Shown one piece after another: positions 22,997 through 35,625 of a stretch of DNA of 64,000 nucleotides. The first letter of the stretch is position 1. Every line of letters begins with the position of its first letter. The notes under the pieces were generated by a model, which did no database searches, was not told the origin of the DNA, and saw only the letters and a program-made list of their open reading frames with translations. A program made the position numbers and the translations under genes. The stretch is from Aspidapion aeneum (Eukaryota; Arthropoda; Insecta; Coleoptera; Brentidae), in assembly GCA_963576565.1 (NCBI GenBank), contig OY755039.1, positions 27,728,602 to 27,792,601 of the forward strand, read 5' to 3'.

Positions 22997-23796
22997 ATAA
23001 AGGATCCCGCCCGGAGCTAATGGGCGGTGGCTTTCGGTTGGATTTCGTTTAAATTGCAGTATGATAAAAAGCTATCATAGCCCAATCGTCCTCCGACCTA
23101 TGGTTTCTAAGATATATTCACAAAAAACTATTTCCAGTCATTTCTACCTTTTCTGAAAAATGATATTATAGTTTTTTATACATATATCAAACGTTAGGTC
23201 ACAAGTGTAGCTAAATATCCAAACTAAAAAATGGGACCTATTTACACTTCGTTACATTCGGTGGCGTTCCAACCATAAAAATTATTAAAAAATATTTAAT
23301 CAAAACACGATCCTATACAAAATTAACTATAAAAAGAAAACAAACGGTTCTTAATTTTTTTTGTTTTTTCCTATCTTTTAAAAAACTCCCAAAGAAACCA
23401 GATTATGTCTATATGTTAAAAATAGGTTGTTCAATTTTTCACAAAACGCTGTAAAGCTCTATGCTTTTTAGGATTTTAATGTTTTTTTTAGAAATGCAAA
23501 ATATTTTCGCTTTTGTTTTAACGAGAATATTTAGACCAATATAATTTTGAGGTTTGTGGAATGATTTTTGTTGCTCACAGTACTTTTTTAATCATTTATT
23601 CATTCAGTGGCGTGCAATTTACCAAGATAAATATTTGAAATATTGAAATCATAACTTATTTTGACGTTGATTTTTTTTTGCGACATTAAAAGTTAAATAA
23701 AAAAGTTTAAAAATATGATCTGTCAGTTTGACATTGGCAGGTTAGTGAAACGAGCTAAAGGTGAGCTCTACACGAAAAAAATATATACAGTGTGTC

Positions 23797-24627
23797 CACG
23801 TAAGTTGGCGGCATATGGGAAACTTTTTTATTATTAGCTTTACGAAAAAAAGTTATTCTTAATAAAAAGTTCTGCATCGTCCAAAACCTAAAATGCAACC
23901 ATCAGATGTTAAATTTTTTCAGTCATATTACGAGGTTTGTCAAAAAATGTGATGTGAAAAGTACCTTTCTTTTTGACAATATCGAAAATTGTTATAAAGA
24001 AAAGATGTTTAGAATTAAAAATAGCTTTCAAATATTCAACATTGTTTATTTACATTAAAAAAATATTTTTTTCTACATTTTCTCTGCGATTACGTTGGAA
24101 ATTTAAGTTTGCACATTAATGCATAATTAATCTAGGATGCACTGGCATTTTTTAAAACTGATAATTAAAGTAGGCTTTGCGAACTGTCTAAATATCGAAA
24201 ATTCGAAGAAACGTCAACAATCGTATTTCAAAAAGTGCCACGGTATAAACACATCAAATTTATAATTAGTAAATGCAATGCATTAATGTGCAAACTTAAA
24301 TTTCCAACATAATCGCAGAGAAAATGTAGAAAAAAATATTTTTTTAATGTAAATAAACAATGTTGAATATTTAAAAGCTATTTTTAATTCTAAACATCTT
24401 TGCTTTATAACAATTTTCGATATTGTCAAAAAGAAAGGTACTTTAGTCTAGAGCAAAAATCACATTTTGTGACAAACCTCGTAATATGACTGAAAAAATT
24501 TAACATCTGATGGTTGCATTTTAGGTTTTGGACCATGCAGAACTTTTTATAAAGAATAACTTTTTTTCGTAAAGCTAATAATTAAAAGTTTCCCATATGT
24601 CGCCAACTTACGTGGACACACTGTATA
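23797..24627. mobile_element. Palindromic mariner-like MITE inside the hairpin loop
   Basis: Ends are TACAGTGTGTCCACGTAAGT and its complement ACTTACGTGGACACACTGTA, with TA on both sides. This is the tip style of mariner/Tc1 elements. Arms of nearly 400 bp (GGGAAACTTTTT, GAGGTTTGTCAAAAAATGTG, TTTCCAACGTAATCGCAGAG) meet at about 24200. No coding region remains. Confidence 0.75.
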
Positions 24628-25283
24628 TATAATCTACAAAACGTATTCTCCGGCTAATATTATCTTCTCTCAAAGCATCGGCATCGTCTGCTTTCCAACA
24701 TTATTTTATTTTTCTCGATATCAAGTTTTGAAAAGAGTATTTTGAAACAAAAAACTGTTTTGCAAATTAGGTGTTTGAGTGTTATTGAATATATTGATTA
24801 ACCTGAGGAACCCATTCTTCAAAAAATCAACGTCAAAAAAGTTAGGATTTCAAACATTTATCTTAGTAAATTGCACACCACTGAATGAATAAATGATTAC
24901 AAAAGTACTGTGAGCAACAAAAAATCATTCCATAAACCTCAAAATTATATTTGTTTAAATATTCTCGGTAAACCAAAAGCGAAAATATTTTGCATTTCTA
25001 AAAAATACATTCAAATCCTAAAAAGCACAGAGCTTTACAGCGTTTTGTGAAAAACTTGAACAACGTATTTTTAACATATATACATAATCTGGTTTCTTTG
25101 AGAGTTTTTTAAAAGATAGGAAAAACAAAAAAAAATTCCACCGTTTGTTTTTTTTTTATAGTTAATTCTGTATAGCATCGTTTTTTGATTAAATATTTTT
25201 TAATAATTGTTAACGAAGTGTAGATAAGACCCATTTTTTAGTTTGGATATTAAGCTACACTTGTGACCTAACGTTCGATAAAT

Positions 25284-25991
25284 AAAATACTCTGCCAATT
25301 TATGGGCCCTTAAGCTCACACTAGGTACTATAGTTATAGTGTACGTGTGAGCTAATATTAGTAAAAACTAAAATATATTTTATTCAATTCCAGACTCAAT
25401 TACTTTCGTTTGATACCACACAAGCTATGTTTTGACTTAAACTCTAATTTTTGAAATTTAACCCCACCCTTTTTTTTAAACTATAATGTATTTTGTTTAA
25501 CTCCAGACTCAATTACCTTTCGTTTAATATCACACACGCCATATTTCCACTTAAACTCTAATTTTTGAAATTTACCCCCACCCTTTTTCTTAAATAAACT
25601 AAAATGTATTTTGTTTAACTCCAGACTCAATTACCTTTCGTTTGATATCACACACGCCATATTTTTACATAAACTCTAATTTTTGAAATCTTCCCCCACC
25701 TTTTTATTTGGCTTATGTACGGTGGATTTTGCTCATTTTTAAATGGGACAACTCGACCCAAAACCAAGCCTAGGTACCAAATTTCATTAAAATCGGGCAA
25801 GCGGTTTTTGAGTTATGCGCGTTGGTCGTTACAGACAGACATACAGACAGACAGACGGCGCAACAAAAAAGTTTCAAAATCATCTGAAACGCAAAGATAT
25901 ATAAAAAATTTTGAAATCGGAGCAACTTTTTTTTTCTCGAAAAAATTAGGATCACCATAGCTCACACTACTATAGTATAATAGTAGTGTGA
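25284..25991 (+). mobile_element. GACA-bearing hairpin-tipped element, copy A
   Basis: It starts AAAATACTCTGCCAATTTAT, then AAGCTCACACTAGG...GTACGTGTGAGCTAA (a tip that folds on itself). Three 118-bp units follow (CTCCAGACTCAATTACCTTT plus CGTTTGATATCACACACGCC). Next come GCGGTTTTTGAGTTATGCGC, a short (CAGA)n run at 25835-25856, GGCGCAACAAAAAAG, and the right tip ATCACCATAGCTCACACTAC. Strand is arbitrary. It interrupts the right arm of the 3.2-kb hairpin between CGTTCGATAAATAA and ATAATATCATTT. Confidence 0.8.
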
Positions 25992-26223
25992 AACCATAAT
26001 ATCATTTTTGGGAAAAGGTAGAAATGACTGGAAATATTTTTTTTTGAAAAATGCACAAAAGCTAAAATCTGAAACTTTGAACCCCGGTATCTTATAAACC
26101 ATAGGTCGGAGGACGATGGGACAATGATAGCTTTTTATCAGGGCATCAAGATCTACAATATACTACAATTTAAACGAAATCCAACCGAAAGCCACCGCCC
26201 ATAAGCTCCGGGCGGGATCCTTT

Positions 26224-26577
26224 AATTATGCAATCTACATAATATGCTAAATTGTTGTCATAATTTTTTAAAGAGATTGTGTTATGGATTACTTTAATAC
26301 ACGTTATTCAGTACAAGAAGAGAAACAGGTTTGTAATCATTAGATTTAAGACTTTGTATGACATGAATAGATAAGAGAACTAACAGGAGTTCTTTCGTTG
26401 TCCTAACTTCTAACTTAGGACGGTTTATCGTACTAATTTATAGATAGGACGTTTTACGTTTGGTTGGGTCGTAATTTGCGAACATAGGAAAATACATTTT
26501 AGTGAATCTAGCATTGATAAATAAAGTTAGGACGTTTTAACTTAGGAGAATAGATGGATAAGGCTTAGGACTACAGG
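26224..26577. other. Non-coding stretch
   Basis: A loose repetition of TAGGACGTTTT phrases occurs at 26377-26545. Nothing else is recognised. Confidence 0.4.
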
Positions 26578-29500
26578 CTATACCATTATCTTTGAGATAA
26601 CTTTTTTTCAGACCATAGCATAGCAAGGTAAAGATCAAAAAATTGCTTGCTTTGGTTAGGAGTCAATCGTTTTTCTTGAATAATTTCATAAAAAAGACAA
26701 TTTAATATACAGTTTCAATGCGCTAATAGAGATAACGTATACCTGTTGAATATTCGTTTCATAAAGCTTAACTTATCCAGCAATTTAATCCTCTTGAAAG
26801 CATGCGCGCGGCCAGTGCATGTTAAAAAGAGATGAATTGCAGTTGAGTTGATCCGGTGCTAAATCAATATAAGTATGAGATTAATCCAAGGTGGTGTATG
26901 TCTAAAAGACAGTTCCGTATCTATTGACATTTTGCTATTTTGTTTATTTGAGATTTTTCTATAAACAAGCATTTGTGAAGTGAACGAAAATTTCATTAAA
27001 AGTTAAATTTTTTAAATTTTGGCTGTGTATTTAAATTATAGACGGTAAGTAAAAGTACAGTTGTATATTATTATAATTGGTTTTAAATAGATAATGTGGC
27101 TAGATAAAAAAGTACCTATATCTTAAGTTATAAAAAATCTTAATATCTCAAAAAACCTATAGTGTCCTGTGGAGTCCGGTAGACAATTTCTGTACACCTA
27201 CTGTGGGCAGCTAATCACCCCACGTGTACACCCGTTTCCTATGTAGTTTTCATAGTATACCGGGTGGGCCAAAAAAAACCGGACAATTTTTTTATTATTA
27301 TAACTTTTGAACTATACCATCGATTTAATGGAAAAAACTGTACTTGGCATAGAGATTAATCAGAGTTTTGAACAAAAAATTTTTTTTGTCCGTCATTTCA
27401 AAATCCAAGATGGCGGACGAAATAAAATTGTACCCTTCAAAGATGCTCGTTTATTCTTGTGTTGCGAACACGTTTTAAGAATTTTTTTAAATCACTAAAA
27501 AATCAACATTCTTGCCAGGCACAACAAGGTATGAATCAGCAAAATCGGTTTAGTGGTTTTAAAAAAATATATTTTTGTTTTAACCAATGTTTTGAATATT
27601 ATACGATTGCCTTGCCAATCATGTCTGCATTTATTTCCTTATAAATTCATTACTACTGAACCGATTTTGATGAAATAAAAAATATCCTAGTGAGAATTGA
27701 TTATTTTAAAGATCATGATCAAAATTTATTAACATCCTAAAATTTAAGATGGTGGACAGAATCATGATTGATTCTTCAAAATGGCGTGTTTAGTCTTATT
27801 TTCTGAAAATTTTTTAGTTTTTTTTTAATTTGTAGAAAAGTACTACTTTTCCGCCGCACCACAAGGTATAAATTAGTAAATTCGGTTTGGTGGTTCTCAA
27901 AAAATCTATTTTTGTTTCAGCCATTGTTTTACAGATTATACGATTACATTGCCATTCCTGTCTGCATTCTTTTTTTTATAAACTCATTATTACGGAACCG
28001 ATCTTAGTGAAATAAAAAAAAATCATGGTGAGAATTGATTGTTCTTTAAAGTTAATAATCGAAATTTGCCCCATCTTAGAAGTTACGATGTCGGAAATAA
28101 TCATACTTGACCCTTCAAAGAGGCACGTTTATTATTTTCCAAAAAGTTTATTATTTTCCAAAAGTTTTTTTTATTCATAGAAAAGCACTTCATTAATTTT
28201 TATATCTTTATGCGGGAGAAAAGTAATGTTTTTCTATAAATTTAAAAAAAACTAAACTAAACATTTTCAGAAAATAAGAATAAGCACGCCATTTTAAAGA
28301 ATCAAGTTTGATTCTGTCCGACATCTTAAATTCTAAGATGCCGATAATTTTTGATCTTTAAAAAGAAATCAATTCTCAACATGATTTTTTTTTTATTTCA
28401 CTACACAGGATTGGCAATGCAATCGTATAATCTGTAAAACAAGGGCTGAAACAAAAATAGATTTTTTCAGAACCACCACACCGATTTTACTAATTTGTAC
28501 CTCGTTGTTAAAAGGAAAAGTAGCGGTTCTTTATAAATTTAAAAAAAAAACTGAAACATTTTTGGAAACTAAGAATAAACACACCATTTTGAAGAATCAA
28601 GTATGATTCTGTCCGCCATCTTAAATTTTAAGATGGCGATAAACTTTGATCACGATCTTTAAAAAGAAATCAATTCTCACCAGGATATTTTTTATTTCAT
28701 TAAAATGGGTTCAGCAGTAATGAATTTATAAGGAAATAAATTCAGATATGATTGGCAAAGCAAAACAATGGTTAAAACAAACATATTTTTTTTAGAACCA
28801 CTGAACCGATTTTGCTGATTCGTACCTTGTTGTGCGTGGCAAGAATGCATCTTTTTTACCAATTTAAAAAAGTAATTAAGACATGTTCGCAACATGAGAA
28901 TAAACGAGCATGTTTGAAGGGTCCATTTTAATTTCGTCCGCCATCTTGAATTTTAAGATACAGGCCAAAGAAATACATTTAGTCAAAACTCTGATTAATT
29001 CTCTGCTAAGTGCAGTTTGCCCATTAAAATCGATTGTATAGTTTAAAAGTTAAAAGGAAAAAAAAATTGTCCGGTTTATTTTTTGTCATTTTCTCAAAAG
29101 GTAAGCCTTTTACAGAAAGTATGTAATCAACTTTATTGTAGAAAACTAAATTATGGACCAAGTCCACGGTTAGCACTTAATTGGCATCCATAAATTGTGG
29201 TTATTTTTTAGGATCACGAAAAAAAATCATGTTTTTTTTAGGTTTTATTCAGTTTTCAAAAAAACTATTATTAGCATTTTCGGAATAAATGCTAAAATAC
29301 CTTTTTTAGACAAAATAAAATGTTCATATACATATGGGCTCGAAATATAAAGTTTTTAAGATACAGGGTGTCAAACTTTTTAAAAAATCGGTTGTGAGCC
29401 ACTGACAATTTTTTATTTTGTGTAATTTTTTATAACTAAGCAAATCCAAAATACAACTTTCTTACTTCATAAATTTTTTCGCATCGCACTTTGTTTTCGA

Positions 29501-30089
29501 GATAAAAAAAAACTCTAATTTCATTTCCTAACGGAACTTGCAATAAAGTGCTTTATATTTTTTATCTCTAAAACAATTCATGGTAAAAAAAATCCAAAAG
29601 ACTAATTTGTGTTTGTAGTTATGTAATCAAATAAAAGAAAAAAAATACCGAATTTGGAAAATATTTAGTAACGCATAGTTTTTTCTCAAAAATATTGTTC
29701 ACGATGTGCTTCGGCATCACTGGACTTAATTATTTTAATCTAAGTAGTGCCAAATTCGCCTCTTGTCACTACACACAGCACTGCCAAATTTCAATGAAGT
29801 TGACTAAACGATTATAGGTATTATGATCGTTTTTTTATTTTGTCACCCTTAAAAAGAAGACCCCTAATGCATTATTTCCATGTTTTTTAGTAAGAGCTTT
29901 TCTTTAAATTACTCAAAGGAGCACCACATACTTTAAAAATACCCTGTTACGTCTATATTAGTCTAGTTTGTGAACGATCCCTAACTTTATTTTTCGTCTG
30001 GTCTGAATCCGGACCTGTGCACCCTTGGGCACCTTTTTTCTTGATGACAAGTGATACAGTCAAAAGTTATCTCAAAGATAATGGTATAG
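26578..30089. repeat. 3.5-kb segment bounded by perfect 28-bp inverted repeats
   Basis: CTATACCATTATCTTTGAGA (start of the 28-mer at 26578-26605) recurs as exact complement at 30062-30089. No target duplication is obvious beside it. The segment holds the second copy of the long palindromic element (27258-29085) and AT-rich non-coding DNA. Whether the pair are true transposon ends or two short repeats in opposite orientation cannot be decided here. Confidence 0.55.
27258..29085. mobile_element. Long palindromic non-autonomous element, copy 2
   Basis: The left end is TACCGGGTGGGCC followed by AAAAAAAACCGGACAATT; the right end is AATTGTCCGGTTTATTTTTT. The interior is the same as at 130-1680: repeated inverted modules with CCGCCATCTTAAATTTTAAGATGGCG cores, GTTTTGAACTATACC..ATCG blocks next to the ends, and GCGAACACGTTTT/ATGTTCGCAACA internal markers. 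It has no coding capacity. The palindromic modules could produce long hairpin RNA if transcribed. Confidence 0.8.
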
Positions 30090-30364
30090 AGTTTACTGGT
30101 ACATAATTTAACTAAGGAGGGCAGTGCTACAAGATGGGCCATTATGCGTCGCCGCCGCCGCCACGCCGCACGGCGGAGTATCTGTATAATAAAACCGGTT
30201 AAAATTAAAAATTACCAAAATACTCAAAACTACCTCCTAACCATTTTTTGTTCTAGTCCAATAACCTATCTATCAAGCCGCCCCTATAAAACTTCCCCCT
30301 CTACTTGCATGGGGTCGTGAGGTCATTTAATGAATTTTGGAATCACAAGCCTTTGTTCTCGAAC
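29090..30364. other. Non-coding stretch
   Basis: No gene is recognised. A GC-rich clump at 30148-30180 (GCCGCCGCCGCCACGCCGC) is notable in this AT-rich setting but too short to interpret. Confidence 0.4.
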
Positions 30365-30925
<561 letters not shown>

Positions 30926-31970
30926 AATGGAAAAAACACAACAATTAATTTTGTCCCGTTTTATGATACGAATACTCCCATGTGCGCCGTCGGGGTGTGC
31001 GTAAAACATTTTTGTACACAGATGAATTGTAGCCAATCAGTTACATAGAAATTTTGCGTTGATGAATTACGATAAAAACCAAAAGCATACGAAAGAATAA
31101 CTTTCGAAAGTAAGAAAAGCGTTTGTAAGAAACTTTGGCGAGAGGCCTCTTGTTTATCCGACACCGGGGTCGCTTTTAAGAAACTTTTTCAATTATAAAA
31201 ATGTTTTATCACTGCTACTGCCTGCTGCCACAAATCTTAATGGTTAGGTGGTGCTTTAAATAACGCTCTTGGGTTAACTTTCCTCCTTGCTTAAGCCTAA
31301 CTTTTATTTAATCTTTATTAGAACAAGGCAAGCTAAATTTGACTTACGAGGATCTCAACGAAATAAAGAAGCAAGCTGGAAGTCCTATCTCTTGTCACTA
31401 ATATGTTGTCTGTGCTCTTCTAAACACTCTACAGCACTTCCTGTAAAAATGTTGAATTTCCTTTTTGTTTCGTTTCGTTTTTACTTAATAACTCGGTTCG
31501 GTTCGGTGGACACCAAGCTAACTTGACTCGAAGTCACTTGGTGCCAGGAACAATACCAAATCATTTACTCTCACATTCATACTACATACATGAATACCCA
31601 ACGGGTCGGCCCTAAGGTCACTAATTAAGGAACTTCGTTATATAGTGACCTTAGTCAGCCCGCCAAGTAACCCCACTGTAGGTAATTTTCTTTACTCAAG
31701 GAGGATTTAATTTTGCCTGATACTCTTTGTCGAACACAGGGGTCCTTATCGTGCTAGCGCCTTCTACGCTCTTAACACTGGACCATTCGCTTAACGTGGG
31801 ACAATCCGCTTAACGTGACTTTCGAACCATTGCCTTGTATTGATTATCCACTTTGGCTACATTGTTAATGCCCAACAAATATATTGTAAGACCATATAAC
31901 GGGTATATCATAACAAAGTGAGAACATTTTTAAGCCGAGAAAGAGAGAAGGACATATCCAATTTCCCATA
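30926..31970. other. Non-coding stretch
   Basis: No gene is recognised. A GGTTCGGTTCGG-type run occurs at 31494-31507. Confidence 0.4.
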
Positions 31971-32008
31971 AGTCTATCGTAACTCCGAGATCGGAGCTGC
32001 GATAGACT
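31971..32008. repeat. Short perfect hairpin
   Basis: AGTCTATCG (31971-31979) and CTCCG (31983-31987) pair with CGGAG (31992-31996) and CGATAGACT (32000-32008). It stands immediately left of a palindromic MITE. It has no thymine run, so a pol III role is not suggested. Confidence 0.6.
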
Positions 32009-32025
32009 CATGTAAAGCTCATATA

Positions 32026-32471
32026 CAGTGTGTCCGCAAAGTCTGGAAACAGTGTGTCCGTAAAGCCTGAAAATATCGAATTTCCGAGAAAATCGTAACT
32101 TTTTTAGAAAAAAGCTCGGACACGTGGATTTTTATTTAAAAAGGGGATTCAGAAAAAAATGCGTTATTATACAGGGTGTCTAAAAAAAAAATATGACATA
32201 AACTTACATTTTTTCTAATGGAACACTCTGTATATTGTTTGACAAAAAATACTTCAAATGACCAAATATGTAATAATATACAGGGTGTTCAATTTGAAAA
32301 AATGTAAGTTTATGTCATATCTTTTTTTTGAGACACAGACACCCTGTATAATAACGCATTTTTTTTCTGAATCCCCTTTTTAAATAAAAACCGGCGTGTC
32401 CGAGCTTTTTTCTAAAAAAGTTACGATTTTCTCGGAAATTCGATGTTTCCAGACTTTACGGACACATTGTA
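32026..32471. mobile_element. Palindromic mariner-like MITE, about 446 bp
   Basis: Ends are CAGTGTGTCCGCAAAGTCTG and its complement CAGACTTTACGGACACATTG, inside TATA on both sides. At the left the tip is doubled (CAGTGTGTCCG at 32027 and again at 32050). Arms continue with CGAATTTCCGAGAAAATCG, AGCTCGGACACG and ACAGGGTGT blocks almost to the centre near 32240. There is no coding region. Confidence 0.85.
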
Positions 32472-32734
32472 TATAACAATTGAACTTTATAACTCCACGT
32501 TCGGGTTCTAGACAAACAACCGCTTTTTATTTACCCCCTCCTAGGTTAAATGTACTTCGGTTCGGTTCAGTAAATATTCTCCGCTTTATATTATGTGTGA
32601 ATTTTCTAATAGAACCCCTACTATTGATATTTTCAACAGCTCAAAAATACGCACTTTTTTTATACTGGGACTGCCATCCTATTGCCCAGTGTTCCGACTC
32701 AATTCAAACATCTTGGTAACAAAGTAAAGTAATT

Positions 32735-33463
32735 AAAATACTCTGCCAATATATGGGCCCCTAAGCTCACACTAGGTACTATAGTTATAGTGTACGTGTG
32801 AGCTAATATAACTAAAAACTGAAATATATTTTATTCAACTCCAGACTAAATTACCTTTTGTTTGATACCACACAAGCCATGTTTTGACTTAAACTCAAAT
32901 TTTTGAAATCTACCCCCACCCTTAAAAAAAACAAAAACTAAAATGTATTTTGTTAAACTCCGGACTCAATTACCTTTCGTTTGATATCACATACGCCATA
33001 TTTTCACTTTAACTCTAATTTTTAAAATATACCCCCACCCTTTTTTTTTAAATAAATTAAAATGTATTTTGTTTAACTGCAGACTCAATTACCTTTCGTT
33101 TGATATCACACACGCCATATTTTCACATAAACTCTAATTTTTGAAATCTACCCCCACCCTTTTATTTGGTTTGTGTTCGGTGGATTTGGTTAATTTTTAA
33201 ATGGGACCATTTCGACCCAAGACCCAGCCTAGGTACCAAATTTTATTAAAATTGGCCAAGCGGTTTTTGAGTTATGCGCGTTGGTCGTTACAGACAGACA
33301 TACAGACAGACAGACAGACAGACATACAGACAGACATACAGACAGACAGACGGCGCAACAAAAAAGTTTCAAAATCATCTGAAACGCAAAGATATATAAA
33401 AAAAAATTGAAATCGAAAAAATTAGGATCACACTACTATAGTATAGTATATGTGTGAGCTAAA
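32735..33463 (+). mobile_element. GACA-bearing hairpin-tipped element, copy C
   Basis: Same order as copy A: AAAATACTCTGCCAATATAT, hairpin tip AAGCTCACACTAGG...GTGTGAGCTAA, three units with CTCAATTACCTTTCGTTTGA, GAGTTATGCGCGTTGG, CAGA/CATA run at 33291-33353, GGCGCAACAAAAAAG. It ends GTATAGTATATGTGTGAGCT at 33460. A small deletion has removed the GGAGCAACTTTTTTTTTC part near the right tip. Confidence 0.8.
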
Positions 33464-33487
33464 ACGCATACAGCAGCCCATGGCAAT

Positions 33488-33554
33488 GCCGGAAATCGAA
33501 CCCGGATCGATCGCATGGCACGCGGCGACTTGACCCGCTATACCACGGAGACCC
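33488..33554 (-). mobile_element. tRNA-like sequence, probable SINE remnant
   Basis: The minus strand begins GGGTCTCCGTGGTATAGCGG (A box) and ends CCGGGTTCGATTTCCGGC (B box), with GCCGCGTGCCATGCGAT in the anticodon region. The acceptor ends do not pair and no terminator follows, so it is a pseudo-tRNA and not a gene. Confidence 0.55.
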
Positions 33555-33795
33555 ATAAAACAATGTCTGAAATCTCAAATTTGAACCTTTCTAGTAAATA
33601 CGCACTCGAGAATGTCTATCTAAAATTGTTTCCGTGTTTTACTAGTGCTTAAAACTACCTTATTTAAAAAAAAAACTTTGTTTATATTGTAAAATTTTAT
33701 AGTATTCTGTTTTCCGATTTGCATATGATAAAATAATATAAAATAAAAGTAAATATACATATATCTCTAGTATGTTGGTTTAGGATATTTACCGA

Positions 33796-34280
33796 AATAA
33801 ATTGGTAAATTTTTTTTTTAAGTTACAAGCTTTTATAAAATGCACTAAAAATTAAAAAATAACTTTCTAACATTCTAATATTATCATAATAATAAAAGCG
33901 ATGGCCGACTGATGGAAATTTAGACGATGTTAGCACGATAAGATATCCGTATCAATTAAATATCACTATTTGCAAGAATCAATTTAGCAGAAAAATGCAG
34001 AGGTACCAAACCCACCCAACCCGACCCCAGATACCCCAGCATTTTTCTGACATAGGTATGGCAATGGCATAACATTGCGGCACATCAAACATATCTTTGA
34101 TGACCTGCTATGTTAATATTCTTTAAGTGTTTAGATCACAAATTTAGATTAACTTATGCTTTTATTTGCGGTCATCGCTTTTATTATTATGATAATATTA
34201 GCATGTTAGAAAATTATTTTTTAATTTTTAGTGTATTTTATAAAAGCTTGTGACTTAAAAATCTTTTTACCAATTTATTT
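33796..34280. mobile_element. MITE with about 108-bp inverted ends
   Basis: AAATAAATTGGTAAA...AAGTTACAAGCTTTTATAAA at the left is mirrored by TTTATAAAAGCTTGTGACTT...TTTACCAATTTATTT at the right. ATCATAATAATAAAAGCGATG faces GCTTTTATTATTATGATAAT. The interior of about 270 bp is non-coding. Confidence 0.8.
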
Positions 34281-34389
34281 TCTACTTTTTAGTCTCAGCT
34301 ATCTCTATTAAATGAAAATATTTGTTCAATAACAGAACAGAAGAGTTTATTCTAGATTATAATGAAATCGCTGATCGTGATTTGCTTGG

Positions 34390-35170
34390 AAACTCATTTT
34401 TCTATTGGGGAAAGGAGAGGGTGGGGGTAGAGGTAGAAATATATTTTTTGTTTGGGCTGTATTGCCATCGGACCTTTATGCATATACCAAATTTTATAAA
34501 AGTCATTTGAAGTGAAGTGTGTTAAAAACGCATTTTTTATGGAAGTGTGTCAAAAACGCATTTTTCTATAGATGGGGTGGGGGTAGGAGTGGTAGGATAT
34601 TTTTTTCAATGTTGTATTGTCATCGGACCACTATATGTATACCAAATTTCATCCAAATCGGATAATGGGAAGGGTATCAAAAACGCATTTTCTATGGAAG
34701 AGGGTGGGGGTAGGGGTGGGAGGATATTTTTTTTTTAATGTTGTATTGTCATCGGACCACTATGTGAATACCAAATTTCATCCAAATCGGATAATGGGAA
34801 GTGTGTCAAAAACTAATTTTTTTATGAAAGGGGGTGGGGTAGGGGTGGGAGGATATTTTTTTCCTAATACTGTATTATTATCGGATCACTATATGTATAC
34901 CAAATTTCATCCAAATCGGATAACTGGATGTGTGTCAAAAACAAATTTTTCTATAGAAGGGGTGGGGGTAGGGATGGGAGGATATTTTTTTAAAATTTCA
35001 TCCAAATCGGATAATGGGAAGTGTGTCAAAAACACATTTTTCTATAGAAGGGGTGGGGGTAGGGATGGGAAGATATTTTTTTCTTAATGTTGTATTGTCA
35101 TGGGACCACTATGTGTGTACCAAATTTCATCCAAATCGGATAATGGGAAGTGTGACAAAAACGCTTCACA
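34390..35170. repeat. Minisatellite, unit about 100-125 bp, six copies
   Basis: Each unit has AAAACGCATTTTTCTATAGA, GGGGTGGGGGTAGGGGTGGG, AGGATATTTTTTT, TTGTATTGTCATCGGACCAC and CCAAATTTCATCCAAATCGG. The GT-rich block could be a quadruplex former. Long open frames across it result from the repeat. A (GATAGTTA)n run at 35175-35206 follows. Confidence 0.85.
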
Positions 35171-35442
35171 AGATTTGATAGATAGTTAGATAGTTAGATA
35201 GTTAGACAGAACATCTGAAGCTAAATAAAAGCTTGTAATAAAAAGCTGTACATTCTTATAAGTGCCGCAGGTGGAGTCTGGGGTCCACCTCCTATTTTTT
35301 AATAAAATTTTTTTGGAGTAATAGTTTTTGAGATATTAGGTAAATAAAAATTGTTATTTCTGTAATGACGCCTTTATTTGTGTATTTATTATAAAAATAT
35401 AAAAAACAATAAAAAAATTATATATTGAGAATGTTATTGACC

Positions 35443-35549
35443 ATCGGTCTCATTGATGCATTGATTTATCGTGTCGGAAACGATTGATCCCTTGATCAAT
35501 CGCATCAATCGTTTCCGACACGATCAATCAATGCATGACTGAGACCGAT
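35443..35549. repeat. Inverted repeat, 46-bp arms
   Basis: ATCGGTCTCATTGATGCATT...GTGTCGGAAACGATTGAT (35443-35488) is mirrored at 35504-35549 with a few mismatches. It is a clear cruciform or small foldback element, non-coding. Confidence 0.8.
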
Positions 35550-35625
35550 TATCAATCGCGATTGTCAAATTTAACTGATCGTCTTGGGGGGCACTAAGGG
35601 CAATTTTTGTGTCAGTCCAGAAGAA

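Larger units (their letters stand above)
22997..26223. mobile_element. 3.2-kb hairpin element with about 690-bp inverted arms
   Basis: The left end AAAGGATCCCGCCCGGAGCT (22999) and GCGGTGGCTTTCGGTTGGAT return as complement at the right end (26180-26223). The arms run roughly 22997-23690 and 24820-26223; the right arm is longer because a 708-bp element is inserted in it. Matching landmarks include ATGGTTTCTAAGATA/TATCTTATAAACCAT, CGTTAGGTCACAAGTGTAGC and TTGTTGCTCACAGTACTTTT. The loop carries a second, separate palindrome. There is no transposase frame, so this looks like a non-autonomous foldback or an inverted duplication. Confidence 0.8.

Noticed and set aside
30148..30180. GC-rich clump as a possible promoter
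   Set aside because: Only about 30 bases long with no TATA, initiator or adjoining gene.
33488..33554. Functional tRNA gene
   Set aside because: The acceptor stem does not pair and there is no pol III terminator. It is kept only as a SINE-type remnant.
34617..35087. A 156-codon open frame
   Set aside because: It follows the minisatellite unit exactly and is only as periodic as the DNA. No protein motif is present.
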